Shown one piece after another: positions 1-11,024 of a DNA stretch of 53,155 nt. This DNA comes from Thermomucor indicae-seudaticae (Eukaryota > Mucoromycota > Mucoromycetes > Mucorales > Lichtheimiaceae). The notes under the pieces are model-generated. The model did no database searches. It was not told where the DNA came from and saw nothing but the letters and a program-made list of their open reading frames with translations. Positions within the stretch are counted from its first letter, which is position 1; each line of letters starts with the position of its first letter. The stretch covers positions 1-53,155 of the forward strand of contig JSYX01000213.1 of assembly GCA_000787465.1 (NCBI GenBank), read 5' to 3'. The position numbers were made by a program, and so were the translations under genes.

Positions 1-908
1 CTTTCCGTGCATCAACTTGTTGAAAACTGTGATGCCACATTCTGTATCGATAACGAAGCCCTCTATGATATCTGCTTCCGCACTCTTAAACTCACCAACC
101 CCGGTTACGGCGAACTCAACCAGTTGGTCTCCGCTGTCATGTCCGGTGTCTCCACCAGCTTGCGTTTCCCTGGTCAGCTTAACTCTGACCTTCGCAAGCT
201 GTTTGTCAACATGGGTAAGCGTCTATAGACAGTGGGGGCTATAGCGACCAAGGCTAACTTGCGGCTAGTTCCTTTCCCTCGTCTTCACTTCTTCATGGTC
301 GGTTTCGCACCTTTGACTGCATTTGGTTCTCAGCAATACCGCAACCTGAGCGTTCCCGAATTGACTGCCCAGATGTTTGATGCTCGCAACATGATGGCTG
401 CCTCCGACCCTCGCCACGGTCGTTATCTTACTGTGGCTACCATGTTCCGTGGTCGTCTGTCGACCAAGGAAGTCGAGAACCAGATGTTGGCTGTGCAGCA
501 GAAGAACTCTTCGTACTTTGTGGAATGGATCCCCAACAGTGTCAAGACGTCTTTGTGTGACATTCCTCCAGTTGGTCTCAAGATGTCTGGTACCTTCATT
601 GGCAACAGCACCGCCATTCAGGAACTGTTCAAGCGTGTCAATGAGCAATTCACTGCTATGTTCAGACGCAAGGCCTTCATGCACTGGTACACCGGTGAAG
701 GCATGGATGAAATGGAATTCACTGAGGCTGAGTCTAACATGAACGATTTGGTGTCTGAGTATGCATCTTGTTGCTCCCTTATGATCTTGCTGTTTGCTAA
801 TGCCTTTTTCATTGTAGATACCAACAATACCAAGAAGCCACCGCAGACGAGGAAATGATGGAGGAAGAGGAAGAGTACCTCGAGGAAGAACAGCCTTTGG
901 AAGAGTAA
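1..908 (+). CDS. TUB2: beta-tubulin, 3' part
   Basis: Beta subunit of the tubulin heterodimer, which polymerises into cytoplasmic and spindle microtubules. The window opens inside the gene in frame 1 (L S V H Q L V E N), so the 5' exons and start are missing. Family landmarks are the [18 protein letters not shown] block, [29 protein letters not shown] and the acidic tail ending in EEEQPLEE. Exons are 1-214, 269-758 and 818-908, with introns 215-268 (donor GTAAGC) and 759-817 (donor GTATGC). The joined reading frame is open to TAA at 906-908. The gene is convergent with the sugar transporter, 331 bp away. Codon use and intact motifs point to a functional copy. The identification is certain; which tubulin paralogue this is cannot be told. 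Confidence 0.97.
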
Positions 909-1239
909 GAAAGCATGGAAAAATAAGCAAAGATCACAGTAACTCCTTTAATAATACCAAACCGCATGGGACCCATGATATCCATTACCGAGAAACCTTT
1001 TCATTTCTACGAATCACTAAAGCTGAGACAAGGCTTTGTTTGATACTCTATTTGCACATTCTTTTAAAATGTTTGTTCAAGAGTCAATCATGATATCAGC
1101 ATAGTGGTTCCAAGATATTTTATTGACTGTATTGTACAAAGCTATACGACACAAGAAAAGACGGTGGAAATGGGGAAGTTAGCAGGGAGTTAGTGCATGG
1201 AAGATGTAAGGACTGGGTCGTGACTATACAATAGGAGGC
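909..1239. other. intergenic, convergent 3' ends
   Basis: A 331-bp gap between the stops of beta-tubulin and the sugar transporter. It is AT-rich with no coding signal I recognise, and presumably holds both 3' untranslated regions and polyadenylation sites. Confidence 0.6.
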
Positions 1240-3107
1240 TTATACGACCTGCGCTGCATTGGATTTGAGGCTTGGCGGTATGTAGGAACGACCGTATTGC
1301 TCTTCTACACGCTTCATGAGTTCAGCGTCCTTTGCAGCCGAATCACCTCCGAAGACTTCATCCATTTCTTCCAAAGTGTGTCCCTTGGTTTCTGTAAAGT
1401 TGAACATTTAGTGTTATCCTGTAATGTCAGCAAGCCAAACCATGGACTTACCAGGCACAAACAGCCAGACGAAAAAGAAGGAAAGGAAGCAGAAACAGGC
1501 AAAGAAAATGTAAGTGCCGTAGCCGATACCCTCCAACATTGGAGGCGTGATTTGCGCGATGATAAAGTTGTTCATCCAGTTCGAGGAAGTGGTAATAGAC
1601 ATGGCTTTGGCACGGGCACGGACAGGGAAAATTTCCGCAGGAATGACCCAGCCAATCGGTCTAATAGGGCAAAAAAGAAAATGAGTATTGCATGATAACA
1701 AATGTTAAAAAAGAATGTACCCCCAGGCATAGGCGAAATTGGCGATGAAGACATAAGTCATGGCAACACAAGCCCAACCCTTGTCGGCGTTCTGTGCCCA
1801 ATTGCCTTGGTAAAGACCGCTGATAACTGCGATGACAATCATGCTGAGGCACATGACCACGGAAGCACACATGAGGGTGCGTTTACGACCCATGACATCC
1901 AGGAACATGACAGTTGGGAAAGTCATGACAAAATTGATTATACCGATGACACCGGTAGCCAGCAGGGAGATTGTGTTACCTGACAATCCGACAGACTGGA
2001 AAATCTTCGGTGCATAGTAGATCAACGCGTTCGTGCCACAGAACTGCTGGAAGAACATAATCAAGGAACCGATCGCGACACGCTTGAACAAATGTGGCCG
2101 GAAAAGATCACGGTAGCCCATCAAGGCCATCATGAAACGACCCTTGGCGCCTCGATCCACGTACTGCGGATACATTTGACGCTGGACTTCCCTTTCGAAT
2201 TCAACAGAAATCTTGATCTCACGCCATTCGTGCTGGATCACCGGGTCATCGATAGGTCGGTGCCGAAGCTTGGAAAGAACCTTTAGGGTTTCGTCTTCGC
2301 GGCCTCGACTCATCAGCCAACGAGGCGAAAAGGGAAAGAAAAGAATACCAATGCCCAAAAAGATACCAAGGAGGAGCTGCAGACAGAGCGGAACACGCCA
2401 TTGTGCTTCGTTCGGAATGTATTGGGTGCCAAAGTCAATCCAAAAAGCAATCAGGATACCAGACGTAATGGCCAGTTGCTGAAGTGATACCAATGAGCCT
2501 CGGACTTCGGGAGGAGCGATCTCTGATTGATACATTGGTCTATTGCATATATGAATAAATAGAGAGAAAGAGGAAGACAAGAGATAGACATACTTACACA
2601 ATCATACTGAGTGAACCAACGGCCATACCGCAAATAAAACGGCCCGCCATAAGATAGTTGACATCTTGAGCACCGCCTTGGAATGAACTCCCAAGCAAGA
2701 AGACCACACAGGCGATCACAATGGTATACTTTCGACTGAAGCGATCAGCAGGATACGCAGATAGCCATGCGCCGGTCCATGCACCGAGTTCCAGGATGGC
2801 AACCACAAAACCATTCTGCCTCGGATTCATGGGGAACCGAGCTTTAAAGGTCTCCATTTCTTGGACACCAGAAATAACACCTTGGTCATCTGGAAAAGAA
2901 TAATTGTTCAGCGTATTCAGCCTTTCTTGTGCGCTATGCTTTCGTTTTTCGCAACATACAGCCAAAAGTAATGCCACCAATGGACGCAAAGAGAGCAGTG
3001 GCGAAAACATATGGGTTGGCAATAAATGCCTTTAAGGCATTAGTCGTCTTGTGCTCAGTCTCGATTGGGCTTTCGACGTAACTCAATTCATGTTTCTCGT
3101 TGTCCAT
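1240..3107 (-). CDS. MFS sugar (hexose) transporter
   Basis: A 12-helix major-facilitator sugar porter expected in the plasma membrane, importing hexoses by facilitation or proton symport. Five exons (2960-3107, 2598-2889, 1721-2539, 1452-1660, 1240-1391) join to 1620 nt, 539 aa. Family signatures in order are GYDQGVISGV near residue 50, GRFICGMAVGSL, SPRWLMSRGRE in the central loop, QQFCGTNALIYY in helix 7, GRKRTLM, PAEIFPVRARAKAM, and a C-terminal ETKGHTLEEMDEVFG from about residue 489. The start is the first ATG in frame with the N-terminal helix, giving a short cytoplasmic tail MDNEKHELSY. All four introns are 58-70 nt with GT-AG ends. A TATA-like stretch lies about 65 bp upstream. It belongs to the fungal sugar-transporter family (TC 2.A.1.1). 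The substrate cannot be deduced from sequence. Confidence 0.95.
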
Positions 3108-3170
3108 AGTGCATAAAGCAGCAAAGATAACACGGAGAAAAGACCGCGCCAGAGCGTAGGTAAGACAGTT

Positions 3171-3178
3171 TATATATA
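3171..3178 (-). promoter_or_regulatory. TATA-like element upstream of the transporter
   Basis: TATATATA lies 64-71 bp upstream of the transporter ATG (3107) on the coding strand. Spacing suits a TATA box, but the motif is short and palindromic, so this is only a suggestion. Confidence 0.35.
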
Positions 3179-4319
3179 ACCAAATTACTGGAACACGAAA
3201 AAGGTAACTTGCAGGACGGTACAGGAAAGGGCAGGATCCAGATGAGGGAATTTTTCTGCAGTTTCCAGCAAACGGGAGAAGGTAAGAGAAAATCGTTTTC
3301 TGAAATTTGTGCCGTATGTTGTATGGGTACAGTGTGGTTGTTGCTTGGATACAATCCCAGACCTTGATCTGACGCTAATTGCCCAGATGCAGTAACGATT
3401 GTTTGTCGCCTTTCATTGCTAAGTTGTCCCCCCGCATTTGCGCCCCACATAATCCCAGCCAATGGACTGTGCTCTCCACGTTTGTGAAACTGGAGAGAGA
3501 CCATTGACATAAGGATGTATAAGCTTCGAGGGTCCTTTCAAGTTTGATCCTGAACAGCAAAGTTTTGGAATTACCAAATGATCCAACTTGTCTGACCCAC
3601 CTTTTTTGCCGCGGTTCGGTATACTCACATACAGTCAAATCACCCATGACCCATACTCGCAAAACCCATAGCCATAAAAAAAACTGGCCATTGGAAGTAT
3701 GGTTTATGCAAGTTTCGATCGTAATGTTAGAGAGCGGGTAAACCTAATGTCCGCAGTGGGATAAAGACACTTCTTGTAAATCATAAACTGGTGTATCACT
3801 CAGAACCTCTTTAGATCGTCAATTTGCCTTTTCTGGATCGACATATTGGAAACCGGTAAATTAGAGACGTTACGACCAGATGGTCGGCTCGGATTATCCA
3901 GTATATCCATGTCTCCTTCCAGCATGTTTCTGCTTGCATGGGCCTGTTCCCGCTGCCAGACTCCCTGAAGCCTTTGTAGTTATTAAAGTCGGACGGGCCC
4001 CTTGAAAAAGAACGTTTAAGTTACTCTAGTAACCGTATCATATCATTGAGCGGTCGAACTTTTATTGATGCCTAATTCATGGTGCCGGGTATGTAATTCT
4101 CCTCCTCTTCTCTGCTTCCGCTGTATATCGCCAACAAGCATTTATTCTTGCTTTTGGCTAAATCTCTGCCCAGACTGACTGCCGACGCACGTGAATTGCA
4201 GGTTCGCATCAAGTACGTAGTACGGTCAATACAGAGCGTATATCGAATGCATTCAAGCACCTCGTAATTGATATGGAAAAAGCATCACTTTCGTGTAAAG
4301 ATTTACTGACTTCATTTTT

Positions 4320-4380
4320 CAAGTCGTGGCAAAGTTTTACACATACCGCGCTGTATGTGTGTATGGCTTTTCACGACTTG
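4320..4380. repeat. imperfect inverted repeat (hairpin-forming)
   Basis: Two arms of about 27-28 nt face each other across a 6-nt loop. The left arm (4320-4346) begins CAAGTCGTG and ends ACACATAC; the right arm (4353-4380) begins GTATGTGT and ends CACGACTTG. Outer and inner thirds pair almost perfectly, with mismatches in the centre. It lies about 160 bp upstream of the ATP12 start and on neither side of a gene end. Confidence 0.7.
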
Positions 4381-4540
4381 CAAGCGAGCAAGGACTGTAC
4401 TGCTTATACTCACTTTTGCTGATCTTCAACATATCCTCCATGAAAAGGTACTGCTAAAATTTTGAATAGATATGTGACTCAGCTGCTAATATGGGTGGAA
4501 AGTGCTCTGACAGGAACCGCACTTTTCCATTAAACAGTAA

Positions 4541-5664
4541 ATGTCTTTTGCCGGTGCTTCTCGGTGCCTGTTTTCAAGGCCATTCACCCACCGTCCCCTG
4601 ACAACACGCTGCTTCAGCACATGTCCGGCGAAATGGAATAAAGTAGTCATTGACGAGTCGAAAGCCGAAACGGCAGCCAAGTGTAAAGATCGATCACTTA
4701 GCCACCCCTTCGATCGATTTGCTAATTGAAACAAGCAGTGGCCGAAAAGACCATGCGACGGTTCTGGAAACAGGCATGGGTCAAGGAAGACGAAGGTGGT
4801 TTGTCTCGTTTATACGTTTGCAAGGAACTCAAACTCACAACTAAATAACTCTAAAGACGGCTTGACGATTATGCTGGATAAACGTAATCTGCGAACACCT
4901 GGCGGAAGACACATTGTGCGCTTCAGCAAGGACCAACGACCTTTGGCTTACCTGACTGCTGCTGAATGGGAAGCTCAAACCGAATCCTTGAAAGCACATT
5001 CATTGCCACTGGTAAATAGAACGCTGAATCAAATTATCGAGCGATATTGAGCTGATTTTCCTGGTCAAAGACATCGATTATTGCACGGGCATATGACGCG
5101 TTCGATCCAAACCTAGCAGAGGATCCTACCGTACGCGATCAAGTTATTGATAAGCTCATGACCTATTTCGATACGGACGCCACTTGCTACCACGAAGATT
5201 ATCCCGAAACTCTGACGAAACTTCAAGACAAGCACTGGAAGCCTCTGATTGCCTGGGCAAGTGAGACTTTTGGTGTCCAAATCAACACGACCACAGGCAT
5301 CTTTGCCGTAGCACAACCCAAAGAAACACGCGAGAAATTAAAATCAGTTGTGCAAGAAATGGATCCTTTGCAGTTGGCTGCTTTTGAGAAGGCTGTCATG
5401 AGCTCGAAGAGCTTCTTGATCGGACTGGCGCTTGTCAAGGGTGCTTGGACGGTTGAACAAGCTGCACAGGCAGCACATGTAGAGATGAATGCACAGATAG
5501 AACGTTGGGGTGAAGTAGAAGATAGTAAGTTGTGCAGGGTTAGCACATTTCGGTTAGAGGCGCTCATTTGGATATTTTACCTAGGCCACGATGTGGAACG
5601 CGAGTATATTCGGCAGACGCTGGGTTCTGTCGCTGCAGTTGTCATGGACAAACATCTGGCATAG
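4541..5664 (+). CDS. ATP12: mitochondrial F1-ATPase assembly chaperone Atp12
   Basis: Matrix chaperone that binds the F1 alpha subunit until it assembles into the ATP synthase hexamer. Five exons (4541-4682, 4739-4798, 4857-5011, 5071-5524, 5585-5664) join to 891 nt, 296 aa. The N-terminus has Arg, Ser and Thr without acidic residues, as expected of a mitochondrial presequence. Recognised blocks are RRFWKQAWVKED, IMLDKRNLRTPGG, PLAYLTAAEWEAQ, SLPL-TSIIARAYDAF across an exon join, TYFDTDATCYHED, and a C-terminal helix GHDVEREYIRQTLG-like segment. The second intron donor could be 4799 (GTTTGT) or 4796 (GTGGTT), differing by one residue; 4799 fits consensus better. It is convergent with the CBS gene, 41 bp away. 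The gene appears intact. Confidence 0.93.
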
Positions 5665-5705
5665 AGTCATATTAACCTGTAGATGATACAATAGAATGTT
5701 TTTAT

Positions 5706-6771
5706 TCAATGGCACAGCAGGCCGATAATATCTGACATGGAGATGACGCCAGTTACTTTACTCGATTGTTCATTTTGCTTGATCCATACCCTGTGTGTAT
5801 CTTGCTCAACCATAATGTCCAAAATCTCACCAACACTCGTGTCAGGCATGGCAACAGGCAGAGATGCCCCCGTACTACGGTGCTATATTTCGTACACTTG
5901 AGCATATGGTATATGGCTGCCTAGGTATATTGTCTCGTCCTATACCTTGACGTATTCTATGCTCGGTAGCATCAACTCTTCTGCATCCTCGAGGTTTGCT
6001 CTCGGCAGGTCCTCAAGACACAAGTCACCAATTAAGTTCCCATCTCTGCAAGTCATCAGATCACCAAAAAATCACAGAAGCTGTCTTCTCCACTTAGTTA
6101 CCTGTCCACAATGGGCACTCCACCCAGTCTTTTCTCGGCCAGCAACCTGTAACCACTTAGAGCAGATTGATCATGAGATACAGTGACCAAGGAAGACCGT
6201 TTGTCGAAACCCAGTTGTGCCATTGTTGCCTTTGTATCTAAGAGGTCCTTGATGCTTTCGGGATGGTTCCGAATGTGACGAATTATGTCTGTCTGAGACA
6301 ACAGCCAGGGACCTTGCGAGCTATCATAGTAGATGACCAGTGAGCGATGAACACCCGATGCAAAAGCGCGTAGTGTCTAAGAGCGAAGGTTTAATAGCAG
6401 TCCTTGCAAGCGCTCTTTTCCGGTGAGATGTGCTTTACTTCTAGCAAAACATCCTGGCTATCCGTCTTGTGCATACGATAACTTTCGCGGTCCGTGTCCA
6501 AGCCGAGGACGTTCTCAATAGGATCATCCAGTCTGAACTTGTCCTTTTCTACTCGCTCTTGATCAACGAGCAGATATAGTAGAATGTCAAAGAGGTTCAC
6601 GATACTGACAACCTGGGTACTGTCATGGGAAAAGACAGGAAGTGAAGTAATTCGGTTATTCTGCAACAAGTTCAAAGCGGTCCCGATCGACATGACCGGG
6701 CTGACGGCAATCAGAGGCAATTTGCTTTGAGCAAGCTTCAGCTCCGTTGGTTTAAGTTCAGTGATCTTCAT
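5706..6771 (-). CDS. four-CBS-domain protein (AMPK-gamma/Snf4-like organisation)
   Basis: Four exons (6439-6771, 6102-6376, 5946-6045, 5706-5882) give 885 nt, 294 aa. The protein consists almost wholly of cystathionine-beta-synthase motifs: LIAVSPVMSIGTALNLL / ITSLPVFSHDS / VSIVNLFDILLYLL, then LRAFASGVHRSLVIYY / LLSQTDIIRHI, then SLVTVSHDQSALSGYRLL / LGGVPIVDRDGNLIGDL, then LPVAMPDTSVGEILDIM / VTGVISMSDIIGLL. Two Bateman pairs of this kind bind adenine nucleotides in AMPK gamma, so it may be an energy-sensing regulatory subunit. It is shorter than typical Snf4 (about 320-330 aa) and the fit to Snf4 itself is modest, so I keep the call generic. It is co-oriented with SPT3, whose stop lies 131 bp upstream of this start. 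Confidence 0.85.
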
Positions 6772-6902
6772 TATGCGACAGGGAACAGAAAAGGAGAAGA
6801 GAAAAAGAAGAACGAAAAAGGGAGAAAGACACTGGACAGCATTGCGATATCACGCCATTTTCGGATACCGTGTCAAGCATAGCTTGATAAACAAAAGGCA
6901 TG

Positions 6903-8080
6903 TTAAATAAGAGACACTTTGGTCCGCACCAATCCTCCTCTAAAGTTCTTCAAGGGTTGCGGCGTCTGCTGAAGCCTTCGAAATGCCTCGTAAACATGTT
7001 CGGGCTGTAATGGTGTCTGCTCTGTGCTTGGTAAAGAAAACAAGCCCATCCTCTCGTTCTTGTCACTCTTTTGGCTGTCTCCATCTCCATCTCGTTGCTC
7101 TTCGCCGTCATTATCGCGTTTCCTTTTCGTACCGGCCATGCTGTCTTTTTTATCTTTGGCATGCATCAAGTCCCGCTTGATCTGCAGTGCCGTGGTCGTC
7201 AGTTTAGATACCATTTCGTATGTCAAGAATCCCAGGCTATCGACGATGTCATCGTTCGGTTTCACATCCACATACGCGCTCATGTTGGTCCATTCGCGAA
7301 ACCGCTTTGTCTTTCGGTAAGTAAAGGAAGCCTGCCGACATTCCGAATAATGAACATATTCTTCGCGCGTCATGGCTCGTGTTACTTCATCAGCATCCCG
7401 CAACCGCTGTATTGACTCGTTGTATGCTTCCAATTCATCTTCGTCCTCTTCCTCCTCGTCTGGATTCGACGGTTTGACAAGCACGTCCAAGAACTGGTTG
7501 ACCAACTCCCATGGCAATTTAATGATACTCCTTGAAGGTTTGCCTGTTGTTTAGCAATATTCGTGAGTCATAAATACATGGAAAGCTTCCTCTCTCCTCC
7601 TTTTCTTTGTTCTTTCGAACCTGTATTTGTTTCTTCTACCATTTCATCCACTTGGTCCCCAGAGGCATCTTTGGCATTTTTGCGTACATCTTTCCAGCTC
7701 AGGAATGATCGTAACCGGTTTACTTTGGCTCGATCATGTCTCATGAGAAAGATCAAGTCTTCGGCGCTGAGGAATCGTGAATTACGTCTTGCTGCTTGTG
7801 CCGATGCTTGGATCACCTGCAAACCGCAAGTCAGTTCGACTAGGTCGAAAGGCCCATCGCTTTCCTCTGTGCACTTTACAAGTTCAATGACTTGGGAGCG
7901 GACAATGTCTTCTACAAGCAATGTCGTCTCTTGCAATGGATCAGCGACTTCACCACACACAAACATCATTTGCTGGATCTCAGTTTGGAATCGATACTTT
8001 GACTACATGAATGTATAAGAAACCGCTACGAAAGAGACGGGCTTCTTGCCGCAAAAAGACCTTGCCTTTTTGGCTTCCAT
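6903..8080 (-). CDS. SPT3: SAGA complex subunit Spt3
   Basis: Histone-fold subunit of the SAGA coactivator that helps deliver TBP to promoters in the nucleus. Three exons (8066-8080, 7621-8002, 6903-7543) total 1038 nt, 345 aa. Diagnostic segments are SKYRFQTEIQQMMFVCGEV, VEDIVRSQVIELV, RFLSAEDLIFLMRHDRAK, RLRSFLSWKDVRKNAKD, IKLPWELVNQFLDVL, TREEYVHYSECRQASFTYRK, and the C-terminal FRGGLVRTK. Exon 1 codes for only five residues (MEAKK) and joins exon 2 through intron 8003-8065, whose donor is AAG|GCAAGG. No GT donor gives an open frame with an intron longer than 30 nt, so this is a GC-AG intron. The second intron is 7544-7620 (GTTCGA...CAG). A charged insert follows the lysine-rich stretch KRKRDNDGEEQRDGD. 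The gene looks intact. Confidence 0.93.
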
Positions 8081-8114
8081 GTTGATATGATACAAAAATT
8101 AAAGACAAATGGTT

Positions 8115-9500
8115 TCAAAATATGATCTTCCCCAACCAGTCTTTCACTTTATACTCGGTTTTACGCCGACCATCGAGCAGTTTACGGATAGGATACAATA
8201 GGACGGCTGCCAAGACAAGGCCTACCAAGACGGAGACAGCAATCACCATCATGTGTGAGGAGAAGATGATACCTTGCTGTCCGGTGTTCACGATGACGGA
8301 TATCTCAGTCATGGCGTTCGTCGAGAAGAAGACCTGGCTAAAGGTATCAAGTGACGATGATACGCCAACGGAGCCAGGCACGAGGAACAAAAGTCCCACA
8401 ATCATGTCAGCGAATCCAACAGTGGAAGTTAGGCGTGCGTAGCCATTGGCGGCCACGGCCACCGCAAGTGCGGCTATCACAGTTGCTAGATGCGGGTAGG
8501 CCATGAAATACGCAAGACAGATGGAATGTACTGCGGGTGATAATGCGGCTAAAGCAAGCATGATCGGGTATTTGGAAGGATGTCCTTTGAGAATCACAAG
8601 GTTGGCTGCAGTGAAAGCTGGAATAAGCGCAATATCGTACAACCAAGGGATCGCGTCTTTGCACACCGAGTTGGAGGACACAAGAGCCAGACTGGGAAAC
8701 AACAGTTGATGCGTGCGGGCGCCAATCGCGAGCCCAAACCCGATCAAGAGTGAATAAACAAGAGTTGTTGTTAGCTGAAGCGTGCCGATTGCCGCGGAGC
8801 CTGATGCAATTTCGAGGATAGAAACCAGCGTCGCATAACCAGGTAACAAGGATACTACGCCACCAATGGAAAGCGCGTAGAAACATGTCCTCGTCGTCGG
8901 TAGCCGCGCAGCTACGGTGGCGGACAAGAACCCCACCACGGCGCTGGTCAAGACGTCAAAAATACGAGAGAATCGTGTCACTCGCGCTGATAAGTAGACT
9001 GTGCCCACGGCGACCACAAGCCCAGGAATGAATCCAGGCACCATGTCGGCAGCGCCGCCAGAAAAGCGGCATACTTGTGCTGGCTGCCAGTCCATAGGCA
9101 ATGAGCGTCAACCACCAAGGATAAAGGGGCTTTTCACTCATGATGCCCTCCAATACACGGACCGCGTCACGGACCGCCAATTCATCGCATAATACACACT
9201 CAAACAGTCGATAAATCTGACAAAGACGATGAAGATTGAGCCCCACATTCATCTTGACGAGCTATGCAGCTCCTGTCAAGTCCTCTGCCGGGTGTGAGCA
9301 TCAAACTTGACAGTAATCACCTTTGTTGCAACCCGTACCAGCATCGCCAAACGATACGATCAAAAATCCTGGAAAATATCCAACCTGCGCCAGGATCTTC
9401 AATTTGCGCGCTAATAGCTGAATGCAGTGGTCTAGTCAATGCGACGGAGCACCGGATGTAACAAAGTATTTTGAGAACTTCAAGAGAAATATCTCAGAAT
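8115..9500 (-). pseudogene. broken ThrE/PRM10-type transporter
   Basis: The family is ThrE (DUF1212-type putative threonine/serine exporter), multi-spanning membrane proteins that include yeast Prm10. The last 315 codons (8115-9060) are open and hydrophobic: ADMVPGFIPGLVVAVGTVYL, FDVLTSAVVGFLSATVAARL, CFYALSIGGVVSLLPGY. Upstream, homologous blocks continue in other frames: EKPLYPWWLTLIAYGLA, GLNLHRLCQIYRLFE, YFPGFLIVSFGDA and FSKYFVTSGAPSH. They are separated by a frame change at the T-run 9062-9065 and by an in-frame TGA at 9436-9438, where the family has Arg (CGA to TGA would explain it). Two more disruptions, near 9320 and a TAG at 9262-9264, could instead be one 45-nt intron (9262-9306). 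The N-terminal region beyond 9500 is not recognisable. The stop lies 34 bp from SPT3. The decay looks real, because neighbouring genes are clean. Confidence 0.75.
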
Positions 9501-10058
9501 CGCTAGATCGAGGTGATGACGTTGCCGCCCGCAAGGTCGTTGCGCTGCTCCACGTCGTGGCACTCTCTATATGTGCACCCCATATATATTTGTCAGCGGA
9601 AAGGCACCAGCTAGTGTGTTGGTCGGAACGTTTCTTACTCGTTAGATTGTCGTGGTCGTCTGGTATATCGATACGCGCATCACCTCTGCTGCCGTAAACC
9701 CACTCGAACATAGACCTCGACATGGCATTCTTTTTCCTAAAATGCGTGGCGGAAGCGTTTCCTGGGATAGAAGGCGACGGTAATCCTCTATGCTGACAAG
9801 CAGGTAATACTTCCTGCTCGGCTTTATCGGCATCGGGCATGATAAGAAAGAAGAGGAAGAAGAAAGGGCAAGCATCATTTGCACAGAACATTACAATTCC
9901 CACTAGGTATACTCATTCCTCATGTATCTTAATAAGCCGTCGATATTTATTTTTCATCCGTGACACCAAATCAAGATGATGATCGTGGAGGCTGTGGCCG
10001 ATCTAGCGGAGTGCGCAAGTCAGTTATCCAGACCCCCCGTCCCCACTTCCACTTGAAG
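9501..10058. other. intergenic / eroded 5' end of the ThrE gene
   Basis: No intact coding sequence seen. Minus-strand frames around 9600-9890 are rich in Ser, Asp and Arg and may be what is left of the variable N-terminus of the ThrE gene, but I cannot align them. The rest precedes the stop of YPI1. Confidence 0.4.
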
Positions 10059-10619
10059 TTAGGTACACGTACCCTTATAAACAGGTTGACGTTCGTAAGC
10101 ATTGGGACTAACTTCTCTAGGATTTCTCTTTCTTTTGTTACGTTTTGTCCGATGATGATGATGCTGACATCGCTCATGACCTTCGCTACTGCTATCACTG
10201 TCACTATCGCTCTCGCTACTACTGGTGCTGCTTTCTGATTCTGAAGATTCGCCAACGGCATGAGGTCTGTGGTATATGCAGCAAACTTGACACGGCTTAT
10301 ATGTAAGAGCCATGTGTTAGCAACAGAGAACGTTCTTAAACTTACTCTTGGACTTTTTCTTGTTCATATGTTCATTGTCGATAACGCTTTCATCCCATTG
10401 AATGGCTCGGGGCCTTCGCACATTCATGTCGCCCCGTAAACGGAGAATTCCGACATGGACGTTTTCTTCGTCATTCTGTTCATTTTGCTCTGCTTCTGTG
10501 GCATTCACTGTTATCGTTCTGGAACCATGAGTGGGTGTGGGAGTCCTGGAGGCGACTCGTGTGGCGGTGCGAGGATGGGATGTTTGAATGTCCGGAGTGG
10601 CCCGTGGTGAATCGTTCAT
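10059..10619 (-). CDS. YPI1: type 1 protein phosphatase inhibitor Ypi1 (PPP1R11 family)
   Basis: Small, heat-stable-type regulator that binds and inhibits the Glc7/PP1 catalytic subunit, mainly in the nucleus. Two exons (10346-10619, 10059-10285) give 501 nt, 166 aa. The family core is unmistakable: VGILRLRG, then RRPRAIQWDESVIDNEHMNKKKSK, crossing the intron into ICCIYHRPHAVGES. The RAIQWDE segment corresponds to the PP1-docking (RVxF-like) region. The intron 10286-10345 has donor GTAAGT and acceptor CAAG, and lies where the invariant KKSKICC motif is interrupted. After the core comes a Ser/Asp/Glu repeat and a His/Arg/Lys-rich tail, typical of fungal members. The N-terminal 45 residues are Thr/Arg-rich and unconserved. 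Confidence 0.93.
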
Positions 10620-11024
10620 TTCGTTAAAAGTTTAAAGAGAGAGAGGCGTGCTGGTTTCTTTAGACTTGAAACACCGAATCGAACCTCAAGGTTGCCATAG
10701 CTGCGTGATCACGCCAGTCAAAACTCTTCTTAGAAAGTGCAGGAAAGACCGTTTATTAGGTCCATTATAAGTGCTGGAAACTGCTTTCAGATAATCTGTT
10801 AAGTGGATCTGTTATAAGGTTGCATTCTGGCCTATATGTTTAAGTGAAGGAACAAAACTGTCTTGAAAGGTACACACATGAGCTTCTGAACTCATGCACA
10901 TTATAGTCAAATAAAAACGACAATCTTTATTCTGACGTCAATTGTATTAAATAAATTCGAACATTTCGTTCAATTGGCGTTAACTAGGTTACTGGATATC
11001 TGCCAGTCAAGGGCTGATATTCAT
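10620..11024. other. intergenic
   Basis: 405 bp upstream of YPI1 and beyond the stop of the Fanzor fragment. Presumably the YPI1 promoter; no other signal recognised. Confidence 0.5.

Larger units (their letters stand above)
3108..4540. other. long divergent intergenic region
   Basis: About 1.4 kb between the divergent starts of the transporter and ATP12. Open frames here are short and match nothing I know, and no splice arrangement makes a recognisable protein. It should carry both promoters. The one clear structure is the inverted repeat at 4320-4380, listed separately. Confidence 0.6.

Noticed and set aside
9436..9438. Repeat-induced point mutation as the cause of the ThrE TGA.
   Set aside because: Only a single C-to-T-type change is evident and the other lesions are indels; no general C-to-T bias is visible.
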